From assembly GCA_037783545.1 (NCBI GenBank), contig JBBELK010000383.1, forward strand, positions 574,998-638,997: DNA of 64,000 nt, read 5' to 3'. The stretch's first letter is position 1, and every line of letters begins with the position of its first letter. Position numbers and translations under genes: made by a program. Shown piece after piece: positions 11,153 to 20,219 of the stretch. Under the pieces are notes generated by a model. That model was not told where the DNA came from. It ran no database searches and saw nothing but the letters and a program-made list of their open reading frames with translations. The stretch is from Henricia sp. BOLD:AAB3569. Its lineage: Eukaryota > Echinodermata > Asteroidea > Spinulosida > Echinasteridae.

Positions 11153-11256
11153 GAGGTTTTTTCTAGGTCTGAATGTACATTGACATTGTTCAGCATGTAC
11201 AGTACATTATAAAATGAAAATGCTGTAGTGCAGTGCCAGTGAGTGGGCGGGCCCTG

Positions 11257-12017
11257 GGGCCGATTTCACTAACACGCTGTTTTGCGACCATCGTTAGAAT
11301 GATCGCTAAATTCAAATCCATCGTTATTGCGATGGCGATGGATTTTGCATTTCACTAAAGCCGTCGCAATAGCGATGAGTATTAATTATAAATACATTTA
11401 TTGGACGAGGACGATCGCTTAGTAACGCGTAAACAACCAGAAATTCGGTGACTTGATGCACGATTCGATTCTGCAGCGCAGACACTATAGCGACAGATAT
11501 GCCATGATGCTCGGATGTTGTGGAATAGAAGCATCCTGAGAGCTTAATACTTGAACGGTTGCATCTATTGCGTGGCTCCTAAGAGTTGAAGGGCGGAGAT
11601 GTGGCTCTAAAATTTCAATAATTCTCATCACACCATTCCGCGTAAACCGATAATATTTGTGTATGAATCCAGAGGATTTGTCCTGTCCCTGGAAACCCTC
11701 TCTCTCGGTAATGCTATTGCGTTGTTTATGTACAACAACTGAAACGCCATTTCGAGACGCACTGAAAATCACCAAACCTTCAAAATACTAAACAATTGGC
11801 GCGAAATTGTATTTTAGCGATGAATGTTTCCATTTACGATGACAAATTAGTCGTCGCTAAATATTCAACGCTAAATAACAACTAGCGATGGCCAACGCCA
11901 TCGCTAAGTTTTTGTAAAATCGCTCTTCGAAGTTGATGGCAAAGTTGCGATGGTTTTCGAGTTTAGCGATTGATTTGGGCATTAGCGATCATCGCAAAGC
12001 GTTAGTGAAATCGGCCC
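11257..12017 (-). mobile_element. PIF/Harbinger-derived non-autonomous transposon
   Basis: Perfect 17-bp inverted termini GGGCCGATTTCACTAAC flank 761 bp, with the trinucleotide CTG duplicated at 11254-11256 and 12018-12020. Inside, on the minus strand, is a transposase remnant (11485-11775). Three-bp duplications fit PIF/Harbinger elements (family knowledge). Sub-terminal GCGATGG/CCATCGC motifs recur at both ends. Confidence 0.88.
11485..11775 (-). pseudogene. Harbinger nuclease fragment
   Basis: The 96-codon frame contains YRFTRNGVMRIIEILEPHL and a following RSHAIDATVQVL. This is the pattern of the N-terminal helix-turn-helix region of HARBI1-type nucleases (a residue pattern of the F/YRF-x5-I-x2-I/L-LEP type, then RSHA). 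The DDE catalytic part is absent, so no active enzyme can be made. It lies inside the terminal repeats of the element at 11257-12017, which is therefore an internal-deletion derivative. Confidence 0.7.
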
Positions 12018-12412
12018 CTGGTATGGGAAGTGCTTGTCACCGAGTTGTAAAAACATAGGCCTACATAAGTACAGTACATGTGCCGTATAATACTAAATAG
12101 GCCATACAAATTTACCAGTACCACTTCACTAACTAACTTGTTCATTTAGGACCTATATGCCTGTTGTCACGGTTATGTTGGGAAAATAGTGATACAGACA
12201 GTCATCTCATGATCTGGTCATAGGCTTCATTTTCTGTTTTTTTTTTTAGGCCTGCTCTAATTTCAGTTAGTAGGCCTAGGCCTATTAGTTTTTTAAAAAT
12301 GCATGTTTGTCGTTATAAAAACTGTGATAAATGGGCCATGCCAGTAGAAAATCCACACTCATTATTTAGTTTTTCTGTGAGTAATGTTTTCTTTTTGATA
12401 TTTTCTTTGCAG

Positions 12413-12538
12413 CTGCTAAAAGAATTGCAGTGCAGCTACAGAAAGGACATTTACGAGTGCCTACAGAAGACAGTCGCCATGGCGGTCAGGAATCATAAAG
12501 CAGGCAGAAACCATTATGCAGTGCCTGCAAAAATATAC
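12413..12538 (+). CDS. Host gene exon a (uncharacterised protein, partial)
   Basis: The acceptor TTTTCTTTGCAG ends at 12412. The donor GTAAGG starts at 12539 (an alternative donor GTACGT lies 5 bases downstream). The 126 bp encode 42 codons, phase 0 to 0, including KDIYECLQKTVAMAVRNHKA. Taken with exons b, c and d below, the phases join without adjustment, which supports a real transcription unit. Upstream exons were not identified. The start codon is not in this exon. Confidence 0.5.
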
Positions 12539-12689
12539 GTAAGGTACGTATTCATTTTGTATTTGCTTTTGTTTTGAAGACAGGCAAAAATGTGAAGGGG
12601 AGAGGACAAGAAAGTGGGATACCAAAGAGAAGAAGACAATATTGTGCTAAAATAAGTACTAAAATGTAATGTTTAATTTTGTTTCAGAG

Positions 12690-12767
12690 CTTACAGTTAC
12701 TGCCTGTTGCCTGCTCATTCCATTGTTGATGGCCGAAAAGGATCCGACTATAGATGTCATTGACAAG
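12690..12767 (+). CDS. Host gene exon b (partial)
   Basis: The acceptor is TTTCAGAG, using the second AG; the first AG would give an early stop. The donor is GTAACT. The 78 bp give 26 codons, phase 0 to 0, with a hydrophobic start (TVTACCLLIPLLMAEKDP) and ending VIDK. It matches the phases of exons a and c. The choice of the second AG is inferred from the open frame. Confidence 0.45.
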
Positions 12768-13154
12768 GTAACTTAATTGTCTAATGTAATTTCAAGGCTC
12801 ATGGCTGTGCTGCCCGATGCATCATAGCTGGTGGTGGTAAAAGGGGTTGCAGTAATAGATTATTTAACTGTTCAGTACTATTATTTAACTGTTCAATACT
12901 TTAGTTTTATCGAAGACTATTCCGAGGAAAACTGGAACAACAAATTACCTTTCAATATACCCAGCACGACGTGTGATAAAAGTACATCACCCAAAACCTT
13001 TTGTTAAAACACAAACATTCATCTGATGTTTGAGACAAATGGGGGAGCAAAGGAAGCCGAAGGGGTAACCCTTTGTCACATATCTTGCTGCACAATGCTT
13101 CCCTAATTTATAGAGCAACTATTAAAGCTTTGTGTGAAAATTAAATAAAGCTGA

Positions 13155-13645
13155 AAATAGTATACAAATATTGACTGCTCATGAGGGTGATGGTGCAAAC
13201 TATCGTCCCGAGGTGATCTTGAGATGGCATGCCTGCTATTTTCCCGAGGCTGCAGGCCGAGAGAAAATAGCAGGCATGCCATGTCAAGATCACCTAGGGG
13301 CGGTATAGTTTGCACCATCACCCAAATATAGAGCGGTCCATATTTGTTTTATATACATGTACCTCATACATTGATTTTTTGTGTCAAATGATTGGTATTG
13401 TCTGCGTGAACTACTGGTTGCTTGACGCAAACGCCCGCTTGCTGGCACACGCACACATACTGGCACATGCGTGCGTGATATTCTGTACGCCCTGCGGAAT
13501 AGTACTTTAAAACGTATTATCCTTTGACCTTGATGCAAAAGGTCAGACAATAGTTGCGCACGGAAAAGATTGAATTAATCCATGTCACGTGATCTGCTTT
13601 TAACCAATCGGTGAACGAGAATCATTGTATGAGGTATATAATATT
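13155..13645. repeat. Left arm of a long inverted repeat around exon c
   Basis: The sequence 13155-13645 recurs, inverted and diverged, at about 14028-14712. It contains its own hairpin (about 13165-13340, with GGCATGCCTGCTATTTTC arms). It is probably a MITE inserted twice in opposite orientation in introns flanking exon c. Confidence 0.85.
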
Positions 13646-13697
13646 TAATATTTCAGTTAACTGATTATTGCTATATTTTTTACTTACATTTGAACAG

Positions 13698-13869
13698 GAG
13701 CCTATAGTTCCAACCCTTACCCTGGTCATCAAGGGAAACCCCTTCACCACAGTGGACCTTGCCATCAAAATGGATGGAACCGTTCTGTGCACCACCAGCA
13801 GTATACCATTGGGCGTTTCTGCAACCTTTGCAGCTTTTTATGTGTATGGTGTAGAATATCCTCGGCAGG
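13698..13869 (+). CDS. Host gene exon c (partial), best-supported exon
   Basis: Acceptor TTTGAACAG, donor GTAAAA; 172 bp, phase 0 to 1. The product starts EPIVPTLTLVIKGNPF, then KMDGTVLCTTSS, and ends AAFYVYGVEYPRQ. This resembles the C-terminal region of uncharacterised multi-copy animal proteins that carry an EP-(I/V)-(I/V)-P block, a DG-x-V block and a (Y/F)-x-(F/Y)-x2-(E/Q)-YP block; I recall the pattern but cannot name a function. The exon is enclosed by inverted repeats (13155-13645 and 14028-14712). Confidence 0.58.
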
Positions 13870-14027
13870 GTAAAAACACTCCTTTTTTATTAGCAGTACC
13901 TTGCACGTCTTAACCAAAACAAGTCCTTGCCTGCCAAGGTACAGTATTTTATAAATGCAATTTCCCACTAGATGCCAAGGAAATTTATATTACCATGCCT
14001 CATACATAATCATTAGAGCAAATTCTT

Positions 14028-14712
14028 ATTATATACCTCATATATTGAGTCTCGTTCATTGATTGGTTAAAAGCAGATCACCTGACATGTATTAGTTGAA
14101 CCATTCCTGAGGGCAACTAAAACAAAGTACTATTGTTCGACCTTTTGTGTCATAGATCAAAGGATAGTACGTTTTTGCGCAACTGAAAAAGTACTATTGT
14201 TTGACCTTTTGCGTCATAGGTCAAAGGTGTGTCAGCACATGCGGGCGTACGCGAGAAGCAACTAGAAGTGATGTTCGCATTCACGTGGAAAATGTGCATT
14301 TTGGCTTGCGCTCGGCTTTCAGAAAACTCAATTTTGTCCAAAAATACTAATCATTTGACATATAAGATCAATGTATGAGGTATATAAAACAAATATTGAC
14401 TGCTCTTTATTCGGGTGTTGCAAATTACCGCCCCCCTCTGTGATTTTGAGACGGCAGGCTTGCTATTTTCCCTCGGCCAACGGCCTCGGGGAAAATATCA
14501 GGCATGCCATCTAAAAATAACCTCGGGACGATAGTTTCAAACATGCAACTTTTCAGCTGATTTCCTCTTTTTTGTTTGTCTCATTGAAAATTTAAAAAAC
14601 ACTGTACAAAGTTGGCGATTTTTTGCATTTTGCTCTTTTTGTAATGACACAGTTGCATGCCTGTAGTTTGCACCAACACCCTCATGAGCTGTCAATATTT
14701 GTATTCTAGTCC
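14028..14712. repeat. Right arm of the long inverted repeat around exon c
   Basis: It is the inverse of 13155-13645, with extra sequence and an internal GGCATGCC-type hairpin of its own (about 14430-14520). Clear matching blocks are ATATACCTCAT...GATTGGTTAAAAGCAGATCAC near 14034-14085 and CACCCTCATGAGCTGTCAATATTTG near the outer end. Confidence 0.85.
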
Positions 14713-15490
14713 ACTGAACACCACATATCAGTTGTCTATTTTTTTTGTTAATTTCTACAATCAATTACAACCAGTGTATAGTGATCTGTATCCAGGTAAC
14801 ACACATGCACATTAAACACATACGCTTTTGCAGTTGTAAAAGACCTTTCGGGTGCAGCACATATATCACCGCATTATGCGCACCAAGCTACATAAAAAAA
14901 ATATTGCAGCAAACCCAGTTTTGCTCGCTGTTTTATTGAAGTTAGTGATTCCAAATGGGAGACATTTTATGAGGTATAGTAATATGCAAATAATGTTTGT
15001 CAGTGCAGTAGTACAAATAATTTTAATAAATTGACAGAAATATCTTATTCCACGAGGTGAACAATAAATCTGTCAACGAATGAAAGTGTTCGTTCTATTG
15101 CACGAATTTTAAACACTCGTTTATAAACAAATTGTAGGATTTAATCAGAAGTATGAGTTTTGCTGAAAATTACAACAACAAAAACCTTGCCAAGTTCTAT
15201 GAAATGTATCACTTGCATACCACTTGTAATTGGAAAAAGAAATTTGTGGAAATTGTAGTTTAGCTATGTGGATCTTTCTGTACTTTTGTTTTAAAATGTA
15301 ACTGTACCTAGGACGCTGGAGCCTTGCCAAAGACATCATTTTGTTGGTTATAGTGTCATTTTATACATTTACTTTTTCCGAAATAATGCAGTGTTGTTTG
15401 ATGTGCTTTCTAATACATGTAATTACTGTAACTCTCATATACTTGTACATTGTATGCATTGTATGTATGAAAAACTGCTCCTTGTTACAG

Positions 15491-15552
15491 GGAATTTACC
15501 TCCCGCGCACAATACTTGCCAGATGTTAAAACAGTTTTTGCTTTGTAAATAA
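15491..15552 (+). CDS. Host gene exon d, terminal
   Basis: The acceptor TCCTTGTTACAG ends at 15490. Taking over phase 1 from exon c, it reads 19 codons (including HNTCQMLKQFLLCK) to TAA at 15550-15552. In related proteins a short helix follows the YP motif, which fits. An AATAAA lies at 15548-15553, overlapping the stop codon; if it is used, the 3' UTR would be very short. The roughly 1.6-kb intron from exon c holds the right inverted-repeat arm. Confidence 0.45.
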
Positions 15553-15634
15553 ATGTTTCGATAATTTTAATTGACCAAATTAACAGTGATTTTTTTTCCC
15601 CAGCGTGAATTTATTGCATGGTTGATAATTGAAC

Positions 15635-16294
15635 TTTAAGGGTGCAGAGTTGCACCTCGGTGCGGATGCAGCCATGTTGTGCAATAACTACCCCTAGAGG
15701 TGCACAATTGCACCCCGCTTTGAAAGCCTACACCCCATTTTTTAGGTGCATATTTGCACCTTGGTCTTTGGGTTCAAATTTGCACCCTTTAGGGTGCTGC
15801 TATTGTATCAAAGCTCTGCACCCTTAAAGGTGCACGATTTAACCTCTGGAGGTGCATACCTGCACCCCGTGTGGTGCAGGCTTGCACCTTCATGTGGGGT
15901 GCAGACTTGCTCCATACTCACAGGGTGCACATTTGCTCCTATTGGGGTGCTGCTATTGTATCAAAGATAAGGCCAAAAAAAAAAATAGTTCTGCTTCCGA
16001 TTACATGGCATTTCAAAATAGGGTAGGTAGGTAGGGAATTTTTTTTTTTTTGCCAATTTTATTTGTGCACAATCATATGGAGGCATTTGCGTTTTATTTT
16101 GTTTATTTTTTTTTTTTTTCTCGTTTTTTTTTTTTTTTTTTCATTTTTTTTTTTTTTTTCATTTTTTTTCCGATAAAAAAACTAGGGTCGCAGCCTAAAA
16201 ATAGGGTCGGTCGGGAAACCGGAAGCAGAACTATTATTTTTTTTGGCCTAAGCACCCCTTAAGGTGCAGACTTGAACCATTATTTCTTAGAGTG
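15635..16294 (+). repeat. TA-MITE with GGTGCA minisatellite core (5' end missing)
   Basis: About ten GGTGCA...TTGCACC units (such as GGTGCAGAGTTGCACC) run from 15638 to 15955 and resume after the nested element at 15971-16248. It ends TTCTTAGAGTG|TA at 16294. The left CACTCTAAGAAA terminus is not seen. Same family as 62546-62801 and 9785-9927. Confidence 0.8.
15971..16248. repeat. 278-bp MITE with TAA target duplication, nested
   Basis: The ends GGCCAAAAAAAAAAATAG and TTTTTTGGCC share a roughly 28-bp inverted repeat including AGTTCTGCTTCC. TAA is duplicated at 15968-15970 and 16249-16251, as in PIF/Harbinger-type TWA targets. The interior is T-rich (16034-16170). It is inserted in the GGTGCA MITE and is therefore younger. 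Confidence 0.88.
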
Positions 16295-16379
16295 TAGGGT
16301 CATTAATTAATTGTCATCAGTTGACACAAAAAAGCGTTCCGCGTGGGACATGTAGCCTATATGTACATACATTTCTAAA

Positions 16380-16520
16380 ACAACCATTCCAGAATGAAAT
16401 TTGTGGGTGCACTTAAGCTTGGTAATGCCTAGCACACATGTAACATGTGAAGTTATTGATGAGCAGCCTGTTACAGGGGAGAAATTTGGAATTTCATGTT
16501 ATTTTGAAACACACCATTCT
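16380..16520 (-). repeat. Diverged inverted copy of the 309-bp tandem unit
   Basis: The reverse complement of CAACCATTCCAGAATGAAAT... matches GGCATTACCAAGCTTATGTGC...GAATGGTTG in the array at 1-747. Confidence 0.8.
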
Positions 16521-16854
16521 CATTTTGTTTTCGAATTAAGATCCCAAGGTTACCTTGTGGCCGTGCCTGATGGATTGTAGGAAGTCCGTACGGTCAGAAT
16601 GTGGATGTCAGATATGTAGATTCGCACAGCTAGGGAACATATGGTTATTGTTATGCACAGACAGAAGACCACTTTGGCAATCCTGGGAATAACACACACA
16701 AAAATGACATATAATGTCAGTATAGGCCTAAGCCTTATTCTCACAGCACGATATGATAATATACCCTTTTAGATTGATTCATGCGCGGCAGGCCATCCCC
16801 ATTAGACGCGCCCGATATCATTGTAGCATGGGGTTATTGTTATTCACGTTTTAT

Positions 16855-17190
16855 AAAGCCCAATCATTTGTAGTGACCCGAAATTGTACTTCATGAATTG
16901 ACACAAAAAAAACAACTAAAAAGTATTGCTACCACTTGCTACCCGTGTAAAATAATGATACCTTTGTGAGAGAATTGCCAACTGAAGTTGCTTTAAAAAA
17001 TAGTTTGCAAACGGTTTTTGTTTTTACTATTCATTCAACACAAAAACTATGCGGTTTTAAGGTTTTCTGAAGTGATGAATTTAGAAGTATTCCTGCGTCT
17101 ATGATACTGATATATCTGCACGGCAGTTTACCAACATTATTATTATTTGTTCCTGCAATCCGTAACAAATTTTTCATCTGCAAAAATAAT
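16855..17190. repeat. Old dispersed repeat, copy 2 of 3
   Basis: It shares ordered blocks with 3280-3620 and 61860-62150, such as CATGAATTGACA, CCCGTGTAAAA, TACCTTTGTG and TTTACCAACATT. Confidence 0.5.
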
Positions 17191-17399
17191 GATCTTTAAA
17201 GAGCCAATATAAAAGTGTTGGTTAAAGTTGCACTGTCCGTGTTCGGGTGAAAGGATTTTAATTTAGAAAGCTTACATGTCTCTGTAACGGAAAATATAAA
17301 AAAAACAATTAAATCTCCGACGTCGGGAATTGGAGATACAAGCCTTTTTCTTGAAACGGGCTTCACATGTTGTACATGTGCGCGTACGCTCATATGTAC

Positions 17400-17755
17400 A
17401 TATATTGGTTCCCGATCCCTATAGATTGGTTCGCTTATTGCGAAAATATAGGGATTGGTAAAGGGCAGCCATGACGGGCAGAATTCTGCCCGTCACGTGG
17501 TTATTATTATTATTTTTTTGTTAGTAAGTGCGCAGATTTTGCATTGACATTTGTAACTTGGCCGTGCGTGTCGAACATATCCAATTATGTAAATAAAGTA
17601 CATTGCCTAAAGCAAAAGGGCTTGGCCAATTTTTAAATATAAAAAACACAATGCGCACGCGCAAAGACGACCAATTACAGATAAAGATGAAACGCCCTTT
17701 ACCGGTCCTTATATTCTCCTGTGTGGAATATGTGGACGGGAACCAGTCTAATATA
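17400..17755. repeat. MITE with TTGGTTCCCGATCC ends
   Basis: The left end ATTGGTTCCCGATCC and right end GGACGGGAACCAGTCTA are inverted. The body (17417-17735) is colinear with both flanks of 46470-47410. It carries a GACGGGCAGAATTCTGCCCGTC hairpin near 17475. Confidence 0.75.
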
Positions 17756-17769
17756 TACATAGCATGTGT

Positions 17770-18044
17770 TGTTGTTGCTGTTGTTGTTAATTTATGGCAT
17801 CTTCGGCAACTAAGGCCCTTTATGCCATCAACTATACGGTTTTAGCTTTAACTATACTTTATTATCAACTTGAGATGACGAAGAAGGAGTTGCAGTTTTA
17901 GAAGTGGGAGAGAAATCCCCAGGGGAAAACCCACGCGGTGAAGTAGGGACTGCAAACCAAATCCACATACACGCCCCGGATTCGAACCCGGGACACCAGA
18001 GGTGAAAGGCGAGAAAAGAACCACTACGCCAACCCGACCGCCCC
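17770..18044 (-). mobile_element. tRNA-derived SINE with 13-bp target duplications
   Basis: On the minus strand the tRNA-like head includes box A TTGGCGTAGTGG and box B GGTTCGAATCC. It is followed by a roughly 190-bp body and an AAC-repeat tail at 17770-17792. The direct repeats ACATAGCATGTGT at 17757-17769 and 18045-18057 are identical, so the insertion is complete and fairly young. This is a different family from the SINEs at 7400 and 56637. The tRNA region is not called a functional tRNA because the acceptor end does not pair. Confidence 0.88.
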
Positions 18045-18243
18045 ACATAGCATGTGTACAATCATGGAGCCTTTTTATAGCTCCATGGTACAATGTACAC
18101 AAAGTCATGTACATTTACGTCATATAACCCTGTCGAATAAAACGTCGCAAAGCTGACACATAGTGACGAATGTGCAGTGGCTTTAACACTGAACATTCGT
18201 TACTATGTTAAAGACAGGGCCTGATTTTTTCTTCTTCTTGTTT

Positions 18244-18384
18244 TTAAGGGCACAGGCGCGTCAGCAATGCGCGTGCCAAATTCGTGCCACGAAATACGCA
18301 GCTCCGTGTAGCAAAGGCATGGAGCTGCGTATTGCGTGGCAAGAATTTGGCGCGCGCGCATTGCTGACGTGCCTGTACCTTTAA
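18244..18384. repeat. TTAA-bounded palindromic MITE, second 141-bp copy
   Basis: It has the same length and hairpin design as 1866-2006, with scattered substitutions. It is nested in the 17222-18530 element. Confidence 0.88.
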
Positions 18385-18534
18385 TCGAATGGCATTAATC
18401 CTTGACGGATTTTTACGTTCTTGGTACCAAATGAAAGCTGATACCCTTTTCTATTCTAGAAAAATAGGAATTTAGCTTTAACAAATTGTTGACGCTCAAA
18501 TCGGCCTAAAATCGGACAGTGCAACTTTAACTAG

Positions 18535-18705
18535 CCTGCTGATGCAGAACTTTCAGCTAGGCATTGTATTTTATAAAACCGTCAAATTTCATGCAATGTT
18601 TTTGTGATAAGTGAATGGTAAAAAAAAATTGCGCGCGCACATCTCTTTAAACCACCTTCGGTTGTTAATTTCTTACAGAAAATACTGTCTTGCTATCAAC
18701 ACTTT
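18535..18705. repeat. Dispersed repeat shared with 53335-53490
   Basis: The block GCGCGCGCACAT...AAACCACCTTC...GTTAATTTC...TACAGAAA occurs in both places in the same orientation. Confidence 0.65.
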
Positions 18706-19004
18706 AAGAAAGGTTTTTCTTGTAAACTCATGAAGCAAAATTTAGGTCATTTATCATGGGCCTTTATTGCCCCAATACTACACCGTTTGAAAACAAAATG
18801 CCAATGTATGGTAATTTCTTATGGGTTTGTCCATGAGGTCGGTTCACGTTTTATGACCTACTATAATCTCAAAATAAATATGTCTCATTCAAGTCCATTA
18901 GCTACTTCAGTCTATACATGTATTCATCTTAGAAATAAATGCATATCATACCACAGTAAAAACAGTGTTTGATGTCGTAAGCGGGAATTAAATTGCAAAT
19001 AAAA
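18706..19004. other. Sequence left of the gypsy insertion, nothing recognised
   Basis: Ordinary AT-rich DNA ending ...AAATAAAA next to the 5' LTR. Confidence 0.5.
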
Positions 19005-19715
19005 TGTAACCAGTTAAGAAATTTTTGGTGTTTGTGTACATATGTTGTTCTAAAGAATTGTTGGTATGTCTTTATTTGGTATAGAGAACCTTTGGTATGT
19101 CATGAGTAGTAAACCTTTGGTATGCCTTTTATAAAGAAATGGTATGCCATTGTTGTAAATTCTTAGGGGCTGGCCATAATCTGTGTTTTTAGTCTAAGAT
19201 TGTAAATTACTTTTATCAATGCATTCTTGTGGGTTTGGTGTGCATACCAGTGCTCACCAAGCCCTATAAAAGATAGGCATGACTGTGGCTCACTAGTCAT
19301 TCTGTTGTTTGCCATCCTAATGGAGGGATCCTCCATAGGTTGTGCTGCATGTGGCTGTGTGCCATTTATGCCGGGCCTTAAATAAGGTAAATACATGTCC
19401 TACATATCGAATGTTTTAAATGTATTTCATGGATATGGATGGTTATCTCACCACTTGTTTATTTTCTGAAAACAGATTGTGGCCAAGCTCATATCTCGGG
19501 TAGTTTTGTATTTAATTTATTTTTGATAAGTTGGAACTGTAAGAAACAGTATTTGGAGTTCAAAGAATAAATACGCAAAACTTATTTTCTTGCCTCACAG
19601 ATTCGTATCACTAATTTTGTTTAAGTCAGGGAAAGTTGTACTGACGCCGGGGTTTTTAATTGGGATTTTCCATTTCATTTTATTCCATTATTTTCCTATT
19701 TTTGCCCCGGTTACA
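19005..19715 (+). repeat. 5' LTR of the gypsy element
   Basis: 711 bp, TGTAACC to GGTTACA. A TATAAAAG box lies at 19265-19272 and an AATAAA at 19566-19571, both repeated at the same offset in the 3' LTR. Box roles are inferred from sequence. Confidence 0.95.
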
Positions 19716-19717
19716 CA

Positions 19718-19735
19718 TGGCGTAGTCGGCAGGGT
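19718..19735 (+). promoter_or_regulatory. Likely primer-binding site
   Basis: TGGCGTAGTCGGCAGGGT begins two bases after the 5' LTR, where a tRNA 3' end would pair (TGG pairs with CCA). The tRNA species was not determined. Confidence 0.6.
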
Positions 19736-19785
19736 GCGTCAATTTGTGAGGCAAGTAAAAATAGTAATGCAAAAAGAAATAAGTT

Positions 19786-20219
19786 AACTCCAAAAAAAAA
19801 AAAAAAAAAAAACTCCAAAAAAAAAAAAATCAAAAAAAAAAAAAACAACACAAAATCAGTTCAACTACCCGGGATATTTTTGAGCGTATTTCTGCCGTTG
19901 GAGTGAGTGATCTCTGGAGCTACCGGCACTGGACTGGGGTTGAATGGACGAATGGACCACTGGTAGACTGATGTACTCGTTGTCGTTGTCTGGACTGGGG
20001 CCAGGTCAACGAATGGACTACTCGTAGACTGATCCACTGTTTGCTATCGTGTGGAACTAGCTGCTGGAACGGAGTACTGTGGTTCTGCGACGGGAGATCG
20101 TCTGTAGTGCCAGTGATATTCAAGCCCAAGACTCCAGCCCAGGACCGGATAAGTGCCATCTTTTTGTAGATAATTATAGTATAGTAAATTGTTTGGGTGT
20201 GTATTATTTTGTGTTTAAT
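19786..20219 (+). other. gypsy leader: A-rich tracts and tandem motif
   Basis: The untranslated leader holds A-runs (19793-19845). Two imperfect units follow with GGACTGGGG, GAATGGAC, and GTAGACTGAT (19928-20040). No gene is seen. Confidence 0.6.

Larger units (their letters stand above)
17222..18530. repeat. TTAA-bounded element carrying three nested insertions
   Basis: TTAAAGTTGCACTGTCCG at 17222 is mirrored by CGGACAGTGCAACTTTAA ending 18530. Inside lie the MITE 17400-17755, the SINE 17770-18044 and the MITE 18244-18384. Without them the element would be about 0.5 kb. Confidence 0.75.

Noticed and set aside
17940-18040. tRNA gene on the minus strand
   Set aside because: Box A and box B are good, but the acceptor stem does not close, and the unit continues into a SINE body with tail and 13-bp duplications.
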